Below are positions 34,345 through 43,220 of a stretch of 64,000 bases of DNA, piece after piece. Both the position numbers and the translations under genes were made by a program. A model generated the notes under the pieces. That model searched no databases, was not told the DNA's origin, and worked only from the letters and a program-made list of their open reading frames with translations. Position 1 is the first letter of the stretch. Every line of letters starts with the position of its first letter. The DNA is from Candidatus Rhodoferax mariagerensis (GTDB lineage Bacteria; Pseudomonadota; Gammaproteobacteria; Burkholderiales; Burkholderiaceae_C): the NCBI GenBank assembly GCA_016719055.1, contig JADKAW010000016.1:35300-99299 (forward strand), in the 5' to 3' direction.

Positions 34345-34545
34345 CGTGTTGGCCGGTATCCGGGCTGATGGAGTCAACCGCCATCGCCTTCCCAAATGTT
34401 TCAGTAAAACACTCAGTGGCCGTGATGGAAGCGGCACCTTGCGGTGCGTCCACTTACCGTTGCGGGGGCAGCGCAGGTTAGGCGGGCTGTGTCAGCTCTC
34501 ACCCTCCTGCTTCCCGTTGAACTGCGGCGTGTGTAGCACACCGCG
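34345..34545 (-). promoter_or_regulatory. Cobalamin (AdoCbl-type) riboswitch upstream of btuB
   Basis: On the minus strand the conserved blocks appear in order: AACGGGAAGCAGGAGGGTGA, then GCCCCCGCAACGGTAAGTG (34469-34451), then the B12-box type GCCACTG (34420-34414), then GGGAAGGCG and CCCGGATACCGGCC (ending at 34351). This is the standard cobalamin aptamer layout. It controls btuB and probably the whole minus-strand cobalamin series down to cobT. Confidence 0.93.
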
Positions 34546-34604
34546 AGCACCAACGTCGCAGATTCTAGCTGCGCCGACTTGCCAAAACCCTACAATCACG
34601 GCTT

Positions 34605-34865
34605 ATGTCAGACCCGTCACAAATAGACCAAATCAGCGAGCGTGTTGAACGCCTGTTGGTGCGCTACGAAGAACTCACGCGTACCAATGCCCTGCTTTAC
34701 CAGCAGATTGACACGCTGACCCAAGAGCGCGACTCGCTCAAGTCGCGTCTGGGTGCAGCCCGTGCGCGCGTCGATGCACTACTAGAGCGCTTGCCAGATG
34801 ACAGTTCGGGGCTGACCCTGAAAGCCGCCTTCAAAACAGCACCCCCACCAAGAGGTGACCTATGA
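34605..34865 (+). CDS. zapB: ZapB-like coiled-coil cell-division protein (TIGR02449 type)
   Basis: An 86-residue coiled-coil protein: QISERVERLLVRYEELTRTN followed by LLYQQIDTLTQERDSLKSRL. It starts with ATG at 34605 and ends in an ATGA overlap with zapA, the standard pairing in betaproteobacteria. It probably cross-links ZapA and the FtsZ ring. It is transcribed divergently from the btuB riboswitch. Confidence 0.8.
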   Translation: MSDPSQIDQISERVERLLVRYEELTRTNALLYQQIDTLTQERDSLKSRLGAARARVDALLERLPDDSSGLTLKAAFKTAPPPRGDL

Positions 34866-35182
34866 AACAGCTGGAAGTGCAGATCATGGGCCAGAGTTAT
34901 TTATTGGGTTGCCCGGACGGCGGCGACGCGCGTTTGTTGGATGCAGTGCACCGGGTCGACACCGCCATGTGCCGGATTCGCGACGCCGGCAAGGTGCGCG
35001 CGCGCGACCGCATTGCGGTGCTGGCGGCCGTCAACCTGGCGTTTGACGTTGCTGAGCTACCGGCCCAAGGGGTGGTTTCGGCACCTGCAGACGCAGCCAG
35101 CGCCAGCGTGGCAACGGCCAAACTCAGCAACCTGTTGGCGCGACTGGATCAGGCGCTGAACCGCGACGACCAATTACTCTGA
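34862..35182 (+). CDS. zapA: Cell division protein ZapA
   Basis: A 106-residue protein with the ZapA start KQLEVQIMGQSYLLGCPDG, the helix ARLLDAVHRVDTAMCRIRDA and RARDRIAVLAAVNLAFDVAE. ZapA binds FtsZ and bundles protofilaments at mid-cell. It overlaps zapB by 4 bp. Its stop lies only 4 bp from the end of the convergent hslO gene, so the 6S RNA gene often found after zapA is not here. Confidence 0.88.
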   Translation: MKQLEVQIMGQSYLLGCPDGGDARLLDAVHRVDTAMCRIRDAGKVRARDRIAVLAAVNLAFDVAELPAQGVVSAPADAASASVATAKLSNLLARLDQALNRDDQLL

Positions 35183-35186
35183 GCGG

Positions 35187-36170
35187 TCAGTGAACGGCGT
35201 CGCTGGCCGGCGGCGTTTGGTCGGTTCGGTGAAACATCCGCGCCACATCCACACCGTCAAATCGGTATTGCTGACCACAGAAATCACAGCCAACCTCGAT
35301 CTCACCGCGTTCGAGCAGGATGCTGCGGGCCTCTTCAAAACCCAGGCTCAGCAGCATTTTGCTGACCCGTTCATGGCTGCAGGTGCATGAAAAATGCGGC
35401 CCCGCTGCGCCTTGCAGGGGCTCAAAACGGCGCAGATCTTCTTGCCAGAACAGTCGCCGCAACACCGTGTCAACGTCCAATGTCAGCAATTCTTCGCGCT
35501 TGAGGCTCGCCGCCAGCAGGGCGATGCGCTGGTAGTGTTCGTTGGTGCCGATCTCGTCCTCGTTGGACACGCCGGTACCTGCCAGATTGCCCGCGCCCAT
35601 TGTGGGCAGACGCTGGATCAGCAAGCCGGCTGCCACCTGGTCATCAGCCGCCAGCACCAACAAGGTGTCAAGCTGCTCACTTTGCAGCATGTAGTGCTGT
35701 AGCACATCGCTGAATTTTTCAAGTTTTTCATGCGCATCACCAAACAGCGGCACCACACCCTGGTAAGGCTGCTGGCCGGGTTGACGGTTTTGTGGGTCAA
35801 GCGTGATAGCGCAGCGGCCGGTGTTGCCAACATTGACCATCTGGCTCAAGCTGGCATCGTCTGGCAGAGAGCCGTTGAGGGTGGCGGTGGCGCGCACGCC
35901 AAAATCGGGCTGCACCTCGACCACCGCCAGCTTGACCGGGCCGTCACCAAAAATTTGCAGCACCAGGGAGCCATCAAACTTGATGCTGGACTGCATCAGC
36001 ACGGCCGCCGCCGCCATTTCACCCAGCAGGTTTTGCAGCGGCGCGGGGTAGGCACCAGGCGCCAGGTTGGCCGCGCGCCGGCGCAAGATGTCGGTCCAGG
36101 CATCAGTCAACCGCACCAGGACGCCACGCACCGGCAGTCCTTCAAACAAAAACTTGTGAATTTCAGACAC
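35187..36170 (-). CDS. hslO: Redox-regulated chaperone Hsp33
   Basis: A 327-residue holdase chaperone activated by oxidation. The N-terminal domain has RGVLVRLTDAWTDILRRR and APLQNLLGEMAAAAVLMQS; the C-terminal zinc-binding switch has CTCSHERV and, about 30 residues later, CDFCGQQYRF, the CxC plus CxxC cysteines of the family. The length is slightly above the usual 290-300. It is a separate gene with an ATG at 36170 and precedes nothing else in its operon. Confidence 0.95.
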   Translation of the reverse strand: MSEIHKFLFEGLPVRGVLVRLTDAWTDILRRRAANLAPGAYPAPLQNLLGEMAAAAVLMQSSIKFDGSLVLQIFGDGPVKLAVVEVQPDFGVRATATLNGSLPDDASLSQMVNVGNTGRCAITLDPQNRQPGQQPYQGVVPLFGDAHEKLEKFSDVLQHYMLQSEQLDTLLVLAADDQVAAGLLIQRLPTMGAGNLAGTGVSNEDEIGTNEHYQRIALLAASLKREELLTLDVDTVLRRLFWQEDLRRFEPLQGAAGPHFSCTCSHERVSKMLLSLGFEEARSILLERGEIEVGCDFCGQQYRFDGVDVARMFHRTDQTPPASDAVH

Positions 36171-36179
36171 TCGGTACTC

Positions 36180-36704
36180 TCAGGCGATCTTGTGCAGTGT
36201 TGCCTTGAAACGCTGCGCATTGGCCACGTAATGGTCGGCACTGTGGCGCAAGCCCTGCAGTTGCTCTGGGGTTAATGACCGCACCACTTTAGCCGGGCTG
36301 CCGATGATCATGGAACCGTCCGGAAACTCTTTGCCTTCAGTGACCAGCGCACCAGCGCCGACCAGGCAGCCCTGGCCAATTTTGGCGCCATTGAGCACCA
36401 CGGCACCAATGCCAATCAGGCTGTTGTCACCAATCGTGCAACCGTGCAGCATGGCCTTGTGCCCCACTGTGACGCCAGCGCCAATGCTCAAAGGCAGGCC
36501 CAGATCAGCGTGCAATACGCTGAGGTCTTGAATGTTGGTGCGTGCGCCCACCGTGATCGGTGCCGTGTCGCCCCGCACCACCACACCAAACCAGATGCCA
36601 ACCTCGTCACCCAGCACCACCTTGCCTATCACTTCGGCGCTGTCGGCCACCCAGGCAGAGTCAGCGATTTGAGGCGTCAGCCCGTCAAGTTCATAGATTG
36701 CCAT
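36180..36704 (-). CDS. Gamma-type carbonic anhydrase-like hexapeptide protein (YrdA family)
   Basis: A 174-residue left-handed beta-helix protein. Hexapeptide repeats run from VWFGVVVRGD-like sequence (IWFGVVVRGDTAPITVG) to LIGIGAVVLNGAKIG. Likely zinc-binding histidines are in DLSVLHADLG, TVGHKAMLHGC and nearby. The C-terminal helix LTPEQLQGLRHSADHYV is typical of YrdA/CaiE-like proteins. The enzyme activity of this subgroup is uncertain. It lies 9 bp before hslO and is probably co-transcribed with it. Confidence 0.88.
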   Translation of the reverse strand: MAIYELDGLTPQIADSAWVADSAEVIGKVVLGDEVGIWFGVVVRGDTAPITVGARTNIQDLSVLHADLGLPLSIGAGVTVGHKAMLHGCTIGDNSLIGIGAVVLNGAKIGQGCLVGAGALVTEGKEFPDGSMIIGSPAKVVRSLTPEQLQGLRHSADHYVANAQRFKATLHKIA

Positions 36705-36784
36705 CGTCGTCCTTTGTTGTCATGCATGTGTTTGCCTAGAATTGTAGGTTTGCAGCTCATGTTGCGCCAACGCTTGCTTTTGAT

Positions 36785-37615
36785 ATGCCCCCAGCCCCCG
36801 TTTTGCCTAGCGCACCAGCGTCATTGCGCGTCCAGGCGCTTGACCTGTTACTGATGAGCTGCACGCAGGACAAGGCCCATGCCGTATTGGCGCTGAACGT
36901 CAACAAATTTTTTGTGGATGGCGCAGTTGACATTCCGGTGCCCGCGGGCGTGCCGGGCCGTCCACTGCGCCCGGTGCTGGTTCACCAGAGCGGCCTGAAA
37001 ACCCGTGCAGTGGGCACCCATGAGGGCCGTGCCAGCTTGGTGCATGCGCTGGCCCACATTGAGGCCAACGCCATCAACCTGGCGCTGGACATCGTCTGGC
37101 GTTTTGTCGGCATGCCGGTGGCCTTTTACTGCGACTGGTTTACTGTGGCCCAAGAGGAAGCCCGGCATTTCCAGCTACTCGAATCCCACCTGGCAACGCT
37201 GGGTTTTGCCTACGGTGATTTTGTCGCCCACGACGGCCTGTGGGACATGGCCGAACGAACCCGCGACGACGTGCTGGCCCGCCTGGCGCTGGTGCCACGC
37301 ACCCTTGAAGCCCGTGGGCTGGATGCCACGCCCGCGGTTCAGAAACGGCTGATTTCCGTGGGCGACCGCCGGGGCGGGCAAATTTTGGACATCATCCTGC
37401 GTGACGAAATTGGCCATGTGGCCACTGGCAACCGCTGGTACCGCCATGTCTGCGCTGCGCGCGGGCTCGACCCACTCTCCACCTATACCCGCTTGGCGCT
37501 TCAGCATGCTGCACCCGTGTTGAAAGGACCTTTTAACCTGCCAGCCCGGCGGGCTGCAGGTTTTGACGACGCCGAACTGGCCGTGTTGTGTGGTACACCG
37601 TCGGCTGTTTCCTGA
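36785..37615 (+). CDS. DUF455 ferritin-like protein
   Basis: A 276-residue protein of the DUF455 family, an uncharacterised ferritin-like group. Conserved Glu/His positions that could bind a di-metal centre are in ALAHIEANAINLALDIVWRF, TVAQEEARHFQLLESHL and LRDEIGHVATGNRWY. Start ATG at 36785. It is divergent from the gamma carbonic anhydrase gene. Some relatives are annotated with tRNA- or rRNA-linked functions; no role can be assigned here. Confidence 0.85.
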   Translation: MPPAPVLPSAPASLRVQALDLLLMSCTQDKAHAVLALNVNKFFVDGAVDIPVPAGVPGRPLRPVLVHQSGLKTRAVGTHEGRASLVHALAHIEANAINLALDIVWRFVGMPVAFYCDWFTVAQEEARHFQLLESHLATLGFAYGDFVAHDGLWDMAERTRDDVLARLALVPRTLEARGLDATPAVQKRLISVGDRRGGQILDIILRDEIGHVATGNRWYRHVCAARGLDPLSTYTRLALQHAAPVLKGPFNLPARRAAGFDDAELAVLCGTPSAVS

Positions 37616-37636
37616 CACATTGAATTTTTCAAGCAT

Positions 37637-38899
37637 ATGACGACACCTACCCAAGCCACTGGCGCAACGCCTGGGGCCACTGCGTCACTGGCTATCGCTC
37701 GCCAGCCCATTCTGGACGCCAAACGCGCCGTGTGTGGCTACGAGCTGTTCGACCGCTCGCTGGGCAGCAACGCCTACAGCGCCGCCAGTGACGCAGCGCT
37801 GCTGTTCAACCTGCTGTCCAACGTCGACACCGAGATCTTGAACAGCAAACATCCAATGTTCATCAATTGCACGCACCAGACGCTGGCTGGCGGGCATCTG
37901 GAACTGATCGAGCCAGACCGCGTGGTGCTCGAAATCCCGCCCATGCCGCCTGACCAGTGCGAGGCTGAAGACATCGACACCTTCCGACAGACTCTGGCTG
38001 ACGTGCACAAGCGCGGTTTTCGGCTGGCCTTTGACGAGTCTGTCATGACCGCGCCTTACGCCAGCTGGCTGCCACTGGCCTCGTTCATCAAACTAGATCT
38101 GACCAAGGTAAAACAACAGCAGATCATGGCCATCAACCGCGAACTGCTGGGCAATGCCAGGATCACCCTGGTGGCAGAAAAGGTGGAGACTGAACAACAG
38201 TTCGAGCAGGTCAAGTTCGCCGGCGTCAAGCTGTTTCAGGGCTACTGGTTTGCCCGCCCGGTGCTGATCAAGGGCCAAACCATCCGCCCGGCGCAATCGG
38301 CCATCATCCAACTCATCAACCTGGTGCGCAAGCAGGCCAGCACCAGTGACATTGAGGAAATTTTCAAACGCGACCCCACGCTATCGTTCAACTTGTTGCG
38401 CTTCATCAATTCGGCCGGTTTTGGCCTGAGTTGCGAAATCACCTCGTTCAAACATGCGGTGATGCTGCTGGGCCTGAAAAAACTGTTTCGCTGGGCCGCT
38501 TTGCTGATGACAACCTCGGGCAACTCGAGCGGTGCACCAGCGGTTGGGCACATTGCCGTGATACGTGGACGGCTGATGGAACTGCTGGCCATTGAGTTGC
38601 TTGCGCCCGAAGAATATGACAACGCTTTTGTGGTGGGCATTTTTTCCTTGCTCGACACCATGCTGGGTCTGCCACTGCAAGAGGCACTGGCCAGCATTTC
38701 GCTGCCGCAGTCGGTCACCGATGCCTTGCTGCACGGCAAGGGCGTGCTGGCACCGTTTTTACAACTGACCTTGGCCTGCGAAAACGCTGACGACCAACTG
38801 TTTGCCGACACAGCCATTGCCCTGCAGCTCACCGGCGACCAGGTCAACTGGGCCCACCTGCAGGCGCTGGCCTGGGCTGAGACGATCACCAGCGCCTGA
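37637..38899 (+). CDS. EAL-HDOD signalling protein (YuxH-like) with degenerate EAL motif
   Basis: A 420-residue two-domain protein. The N-terminal EAL-like domain (about residues 15-205) has YELFDRSLG where active phosphodiesterases have E-A-L, though later positions such as LVAEKVETEQQF remain, so c-di-GMP hydrolysis is doubtful. The C-terminal HDOD domain (about 210-400) has DPTLSFNLLRFINSAGFGL and LGLKKLFRWAALLMT. Such proteins usually act as regulators through protein contacts. It follows the DUF455 gene by 21 bp on the same strand. Confidence 0.9.
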   Translation: MTTPTQATGATPGATASLAIARQPILDAKRAVCGYELFDRSLGSNAYSAASDAALLFNLLSNVDTEILNSKHPMFINCTHQTLAGGHLELIEPDRVVLEIPPMPPDQCEAEDIDTFRQTLADVHKRGFRLAFDESVMTAPYASWLPLASFIKLDLTKVKQQQIMAINRELLGNARITLVAEKVETEQQFEQVKFAGVKLFQGYWFARPVLIKGQTIRPAQSAIIQLINLVRKQASTSDIEEIFKRDPTLSFNLLRFINSAGFGLSCEITSFKHAVMLLGLKKLFRWAALLMTTSGNSSGAPAVGHIAVIRGRLMELLAIELLAPEEYDNAFVVGIFSLLDTMLGLPLQEALASISLPQSVTDALLHGKGVLAPFLQLTLACENADDQLFADTAIALQLTGDQVNWAHLQALAWAETITSA

Positions 38900-38911
38900 T
38901 GCTTTACAGCG

Positions 38912-39808
38912 CTACCCGCGCGGATGGTGCTGGGCGTGCAGCACCTTGAGCCGTTCTCGGGCCACATGGGTATAGATGGTGGTGGTGGAGATATCGGCAT
39001 GGCCCAGCAGCAGCTGCACGGCGCGCAAATCAGCTCCATGGTTGAGCAAGTGCGTGGCAAACGCGTGGCGCAGCGTATGGGGTGACATGGGCGACGTGAT
39101 GCCAGCCATCAGCGCATATTTTTTCACCAGCATCCAGAACGCCACCCGGCTCATGGCGGTGCCGGGCGTGCTGCCTTTTTGCGTGACAAACAGGTCGTCG
39201 GTCTGATGGCCCGCCAGCAGTTCGGCCCTGGGCTGTGCCAGATAGTTTTTCAGCCACAGGCTGGCGACTTCACCAAACGGCACCAGCCGCTCTTTGTTGC
39301 CTTTGCCAAACACCCGTAGCACGTTGTCGTTCAGGCTGATGTTGAACACCTTGAGCGTGACCAGCTCACTGACCCGCAGCCCGCTGGCGTACATCAGCTC
39401 AAGCATGGTGCGGTCTCGCACACCACGCGCCATGCTCACGTCCGGCGCTGCCAGCAGGGCTTCAACCTGAAACTCGGTCAGGGTTTTGGGCATGCGCATG
39501 GCCTGCTTGGCCGCTTGCAGCTTGAGTGTCGGGTCCATGTCGGTCAGGTGTTCGCGCAAGGCCCAGCGAAAAAAACGCTTGAGCACCGTCAGGCGCCGAT
39601 TGGCCGTGGTGGCCTTGGTCTGGCCATGACGCGCCGCGTAATAGGCGTTGATGTCCTCCGTGTTGGTGGCGATCAGGCTGCGGTGCTGGCTGTGCTGCCA
39701 GCCGGCAAACAGGCTCAGGTCGCGCCGGTAGGCGGCCAGCGTGTTGGGCGACAGGCCTTCTTCCAGCCACAGCGCATCAATAAAGGTGTCAATCGACGGA
39801 TCTGCCAT
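38912..39808 (-). CDS. xerD: Tyrosine recombinase XerD
   Basis: A 298-residue tyrosine recombinase of the XerD type, which with XerC resolves chromosome dimers at dif. Catalytic residues are visible: Arg in MYASGLRVSELVTL, Lys in GKGNKERLVP, His-x-x-Arg in SPHTLRHAFATHLL, His in LLGHADISTT and the nucleophile Tyr in TTIYTHVARERL. The ATG at 39808 gives the XerD-like start DPSIDTFIDALWLEEGLSPN; upstream in-frame ATGs at 39841 and 39871 are also possible. Nothing nearby suggests an integrative element, so I take it as the housekeeping recombinase. Confidence 0.92.
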   Translation of the reverse strand: MADPSIDTFIDALWLEEGLSPNTLAAYRRDLSLFAGWQHSQHRSLIATNTEDINAYYAARHGQTKATTANRRLTVLKRFFRWALREHLTDMDPTLKLQAAKQAMRMPKTLTEFQVEALLAAPDVSMARGVRDRTMLELMYASGLRVSELVTLKVFNISLNDNVLRVFGKGNKERLVPFGEVASLWLKNYLAQPRAELLAGHQTDDLFVTQKGSTPGTAMSRVAFWMLVKKYALMAGITSPMSPHTLRHAFATHLLNHGADLRAVQLLLGHADISTTTIYTHVARERLKVLHAQHHPRG

Positions 39809-39927
39809 GTGTTTGGCGGGGCTGGCAGCGGTCTTGAGCATGGCAAAGCAAGGGCAGATAGAGGCAACCATGTTAAGCGAACCGCGTCCGGGCGGAGCCG
39901 GTGCGGTATTGAGCCTGCTATTCTTGG

Positions 39928-40842
39928 GTGGTGAACTTCTTTCAGCTACTTTTCCCTGATTTTTCCTTGATTTTGATCGGCTACCTGGTGTGCCGCTTCA
40001 CGCCCCTGAACCGCAGCATCTGGTCGCAGGTGGAGTCGCTGGTTTACTTTTTGTTTTTTCCGGTGCTGCTGTTTCACTCAATCATCAAGAGCCCGCTAGA
40101 CCTCAGCGCTGCCGGCAACCTGGTGGGTGCGGGCTGGGCGCTGGGCTTGGGTGGCATTGCCCTGGCTTATTCGGTGCCGTACTGGCCAGGTTTCAAAAAG
40201 CATGTGGACCTGCGCCAGCACGCGGCCAGCGCCCAGGTGGCGTTTCGTTTCAATTCCTTTATTGGTCTGGCACTGGCCGAGCGGCTGGTGGGTCCGCAGG
40301 GCCTGCTGGTGCTGGCGATCTTGATCGGTGTGTCGGTGCCGCTGATGAATGTCGGTGCCGTCTGGCCCATGGCGCGCCATGGCGGACGCGGCTTGTGGGG
40401 CGAGCTGGCGCGCAACCCGCTGATCATTGGCACGGCCGCAGGGCTGCTGGCCAATCTGGCCGGGCTGTCAATTCCGCACTGGCTGGAGCCCACCGTCACA
40501 CGCATCGGCTCGGCATCGCTGGCACTGGGGCTGATGGCGGCCGGTGCCGGCATGCAACTGGGGTCACTGCAGCACGCCAAGTTGCTGGGTGTGGCGGTGC
40601 TGGCGATCCGGCACTTTTTGATGCCCATTCTGGCGTTGTTGCTGAGCCGCCTGTTTGGGCTGAACCCGGTGCAGACCACCATCTTTCTGGCGTTTTCAGC
40701 CTTGCCCACCGCGTCAAGTGCTTATGTGCTGGCGGTGCGCATGGGTTATGACGGCGCTTACGTGGCGGCTCTGGTCACGCTGTCGACCGTGCTTGGGTTG
40801 GTGAGCTTGCCGTTTGCCCTGGCCGTGCTCAATAGACTATAA
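39928..40842 (+). CDS. AEC-family (auxin efflux carrier-like) transporter
   Basis: A 304-residue membrane protein with about ten helices in two inverted halves. Family features are ILIGYLVCRFTPLNRSIWSQ, VESLVYFLFFPVLLFHSI, VAFRFNSFIGLALAERL and FLAFSALPTASSAYVLAVRM near the end. Two GTG codons, 39928 and 39931, are candidate starts. The substrate is unknown; relatives export organic anions. Confidence 0.87.
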   Translation: MVNFFQLLFPDFSLILIGYLVCRFTPLNRSIWSQVESLVYFLFFPVLLFHSIIKSPLDLSAAGNLVGAGWALGLGGIALAYSVPYWPGFKKHVDLRQHAASAQVAFRFNSFIGLALAERLVGPQGLLVLAILIGVSVPLMNVGAVWPMARHGGRGLWGELARNPLIIGTAAGLLANLAGLSIPHWLEPTVTRIGSASLALGLMAAGAGMQLGSLQHAKLLGVAVLAIRHFLMPILALLLSRLFGLNPVQTTIFLAFSALPTASSAYVLAVRMGYDGAYVAALVTLSTVLGLVSLPFALAVLNRL

Positions 40843-40847
40843 ATAAC

Positions 40848-40892
40848 AGAGCTGTCAGCGCTTTATTCATAAGGGCTAGAAGCCATTTTTGT
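40848..40892. repeat. Interspersed repeat, intergenic copy
   Basis: CAGAGCTGTCAGCGCTTTAT then ATAAGGGCTAGAAGCC, close to the consensus of this family. It fills the gap between the AEC transporter and yqiA. Confidence 0.65.
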
Positions 40893-41486
40893 ATGAAACT
40901 TATGCCAACCACCCATTTGCTCTATTTGCATGGTTTTTTGTCGTCCCCGGCATCCATCAAGGCACGCATGACGGCAGCGGCTGTGGCGCAACGCCACCCG
41001 GCGGTGACCTGGCTATGCCCGATGCTGGCGGCCTCGCCCCGGCAGGCGATGCAGAACACACTGCAAGCCATTGCCGATTGGCCACCTGCGTCGATGGCCA
41101 TCGTGGGCTCCTCGCTGGGCGGGTTTTATGCCACCTGGCTGGCTGAGCGCCTAGGTTGCAAAGCTGCGCTGCTAAACCCCGCAGTGCGACCGGCGCGCGA
41201 CCTGGCACCCCACGTGGGTGAGCAGACACTGTGGCACGACACTTCCGTGCACTTTGTGCTGGAACCCCATTACATCGACGAACTGCGTGCCATGGAACTG
41301 ACCCACATCAGCCGCCCCGAGCGCTATTTTGCGGTGATCGCCAAAGGCGACGAGGTGCTGGACTGGCGTGAGATGCAGCAGCATTTTGCGCAGGCCAGTA
41401 TCAAGCTGCTCGCTACCGGCGACCACGCCCTGAGCGACTACGCCCAGCATCTTGACGAGGTGCTTGGTTTTCTTGACCTGGTCTGA
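40893..41486 (+). CDS. yqiA: YqiA-like esterase
   Basis: A 197-residue alpha/beta hydrolase of the YqiA family. THLLYLHGFLSSPASIKARM is the typical beginning, the nucleophile Ser is in AIVGSSLGGFYATWLAERLG, the acid is in AVIAKGDEVLDW and the His in LATGDHALSDYAQHL. Esterase activity on short acyl esters is known for the family. The ATG at 40893 directly follows an interspersed repeat that supplies part of the leader. Confidence 0.88.
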   Translation: MKLMPTTHLLYLHGFLSSPASIKARMTAAAVAQRHPAVTWLCPMLAASPRQAMQNTLQAIADWPPASMAIVGSSLGGFYATWLAERLGCKAALLNPAVRPARDLAPHVGEQTLWHDTSVHFVLEPHYIDELRAMELTHISRPERYFAVIAKGDEVLDWREMQQHFAQASIKLLATGDHALSDYAQHLDEVLGFLDLV

Positions 41487-41633
41487 TACAGACAAAACTT
41501 GGCCATCAAAGCCAAAGGCGCAAACCTTTGCAACGCTGCAATCGCTACGGATCGACCTAGCTGCACCGACGTTTTGCCATTAAGATCACTGCCCGCGTTT
41601 GAGGTTTTCCACCCACAAGTTTTGAGGAGAGAT

Positions 41634-42098
41634 ATGAAAGTCAGTGATATTTTGCGCATCAAGGGCAGCACGCTCTACACGGTGACGCCTGAGGAATCGT
41701 TGGTCAAGGCGCTTGGATTGATGGCAGAGCGGGATATCGGTTCACTGGTTGTGATGGAACACGGTGATCTGGTCGGCATGCTGACGGTGCGCGAACTGAC
41801 ACAAGTGTTGGTAAAAAACAGCGGCAACGTGACGAAAACCGTGGTGCGCACCGCCATGGACGACCATCCCCTGACCTGCACCATGGAAACCGACATGGAT
41901 GAAGTGCGCCGCATGATGCTCGACCGCCATGCCCGCTACATGCCGGTGATGGACAAGCGCATGTTGATGGGTGTCATCAGCTTTCACGACGTGGCCCGTG
42001 CGGTGGTGGACAGTCAAAATTTTGAAAACAAGATGCTCAAAGCCTATATTCATGACTGGCCAGAGGGCGATACGCAAGAGTCTGGCCCGACGTTGTAG
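41634..42098 (+). CDS. Tandem CBS-domain protein
   Basis: A 154-residue protein made of two CBS motifs, forming one Bateman module: KVSDILRIKGSTLYTVTPEE to LVGMLTVRELTQVLVK and AMDDHPLTCTMETDMDEVRR to LMGVISFHDVARAVVD. Such modules bind adenine nucleotides and sense energy state. The ATG at 41634 is chosen because GAGGAG lies 7 bases upstream. It is monocistronic; the 147 bp before it have no gene. Confidence 0.9.
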   Translation: MKVSDILRIKGSTLYTVTPEESLVKALGLMAERDIGSLVVMEHGDLVGMLTVRELTQVLVKNSGNVTKTVVRTAMDDHPLTCTMETDMDEVRRMMLDRHARYMPVMDKRMLMGVISFHDVARAVVDSQNFENKMLKAYIHDWPEGDTQESGPTL

Positions 42099-42161
42099 AA
42101 AACCAGGCCGCCGCCCTCATTTGCAGTGGCAATCAACCCCAATTGCCCAAGGGCCTGAGCG

Positions 42162-43220
42162 TCAGGTCCAGCGCAAGGCCAAAACAGTGATGTCGTCTGA
42201 CTGTGGGGTATCACCTGCAAAGGCGCTGACCGCCGAAAACACCGCATCAACCAGGTCGCCGGCCGCGCGCGAGCTTACTGCATTCAACATAGCCAAAAAA
42301 GGCTCGTCACCCAGCATGGCTTTGTCTTTATCTTCGGCTTCAGTGACGCCGTCGGTGTACAGCAGCAGTGCACTTCCGGGCGTCAACACCACTTGTCCGA
42401 CCCGGTAGTTGAGACCATCAAACATGCCCACAATAGGGTTGATGGGCTCTGCCAGATAGGCAAAGGCTTGGTCGCCGAGCGCCAGCGCGGGCGCGTTGTG
42501 ACCAGCGTTCACATATCGAAGTGTCCGTGTCTCCAGGTCCACAATGCCGCAAAAGGCGGTTAAAAATTGCCGGGACTCGTTGTAGTCGCACAGCTGTTGG
42601 TTCAGGCGGGCTGTAAGTGTTGCAGCGTAGTCGGCAAACCGTCGGTCATAGCCCGACTGGGCGCGCAGGATGGCAATGGCGCGAACCATGAACAAGGCTG
42701 CAGGCAGGCCTTTGCCGCAAACGTCGGCGATAACGAAGAATACGTGGTTGGTATCCAGAAAGAAAATATCATAAAAATCACCCCCCACTTCACGCGCTGC
42801 GCGCATGCGTCCAACACATTGCATGCGCTGCTCGTTGGCAAATAGCGGCTCATGAGGCAGTAAACCCTCCTGGATTGAGCGGGCGTACTGGAGCTCACGC
42901 TGGGCTTGTTCCATCTCCAAGGCTTTGCGCATGCGCTGAATATTCATGGCATCGCTTCGCCGCATGCGTGCAGACAAAATCGACATCATGTTGCGCGACA
43001 CTCGGGGTATGGCCATGACATGGTTCAGGAAGGTATTGGCGTCCACCATCAGCAGGCGGGTGCCTGGCTCTGCCACCACAAACGCTGACACAGGCCTTTC
43101 GTCAATGATTGACATTTCTCCAACACAAGTGCCAGCTTCGGCGTCGATGCAATCTCCGCTGCCCGGTTGATCCAGGTAAACCTTCAACCGCCCTCGCAGG
43201 ACAACCCCTGACGGCGTCAT
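42162..43220 (-). CDS. SpoIIE-type PP2C phosphatase, C-terminal part of a frameshifted HATPase-cNMP-PP2C protein
   Basis: A 352-residue frame. Residues 1-100 are the rear of a cyclic-nucleotide-binding domain (LRGRLKVYLDQPGSG, CVGEMSIIDERPVSAFVVAE). A linker helix leads to the RsbU/SpoIIE phosphatase with EVGGDFYDIFFLDTNHVFFV, IADVCGKGLPAALFM, LRYVNAGHNAPAL, LLLYTDGVTEAED and SDDITVLAL. These carry the acidic metal ligands. The 5' half of the gene is in the neighbouring frame; deleting one G from the GGGG run (CCCC at 43205-43208 on the plus strand) joins them as NDAVRVVLRGRLKVYL. It should dephosphorylate the STAS protein encoded at 43939. Confidence 0.88.
   Translation of the reverse strand: MTPSGVVLRGRLKVYLDQPGSGDCIDAEAGTCVGEMSIIDERPVSAFVVAEPGTRLLMVDANTFLNHVMAIPRVSRNMMSILSARMRRSDAMNIQRMRKALEMEQAQRELQYARSIQEGLLPHEPLFANEQRMQCVGRMRAAREVGGDFYDIFFLDTNHVFFVIADVCGKGLPAALFMVRAIAILRAQSGYDRRFADYAATLTARLNQQLCDYNESRQFLTAFCGIVDLETRTLRYVNAGHNAPALALGDQAFAYLAEPINPIVGMFDGLNYRVGQVVLTPGSALLLYTDGVTEAEDKDKAMLGDEPFLAMLNAVSSRAAGDLVDAVFSAVSAFAGDTPQSDDITVLALRWT

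Noticed and set aside
35183..35186. 6S RNA after zapA
   Set aside because: There is no room: only 4 bp separate zapA from the convergent hslO.
38912..39871. Phage or integrative-element integrase
   Set aside because: The sequence is of housekeeping XerD type, with core genes on both sides and no att-like repeats or phage genes.
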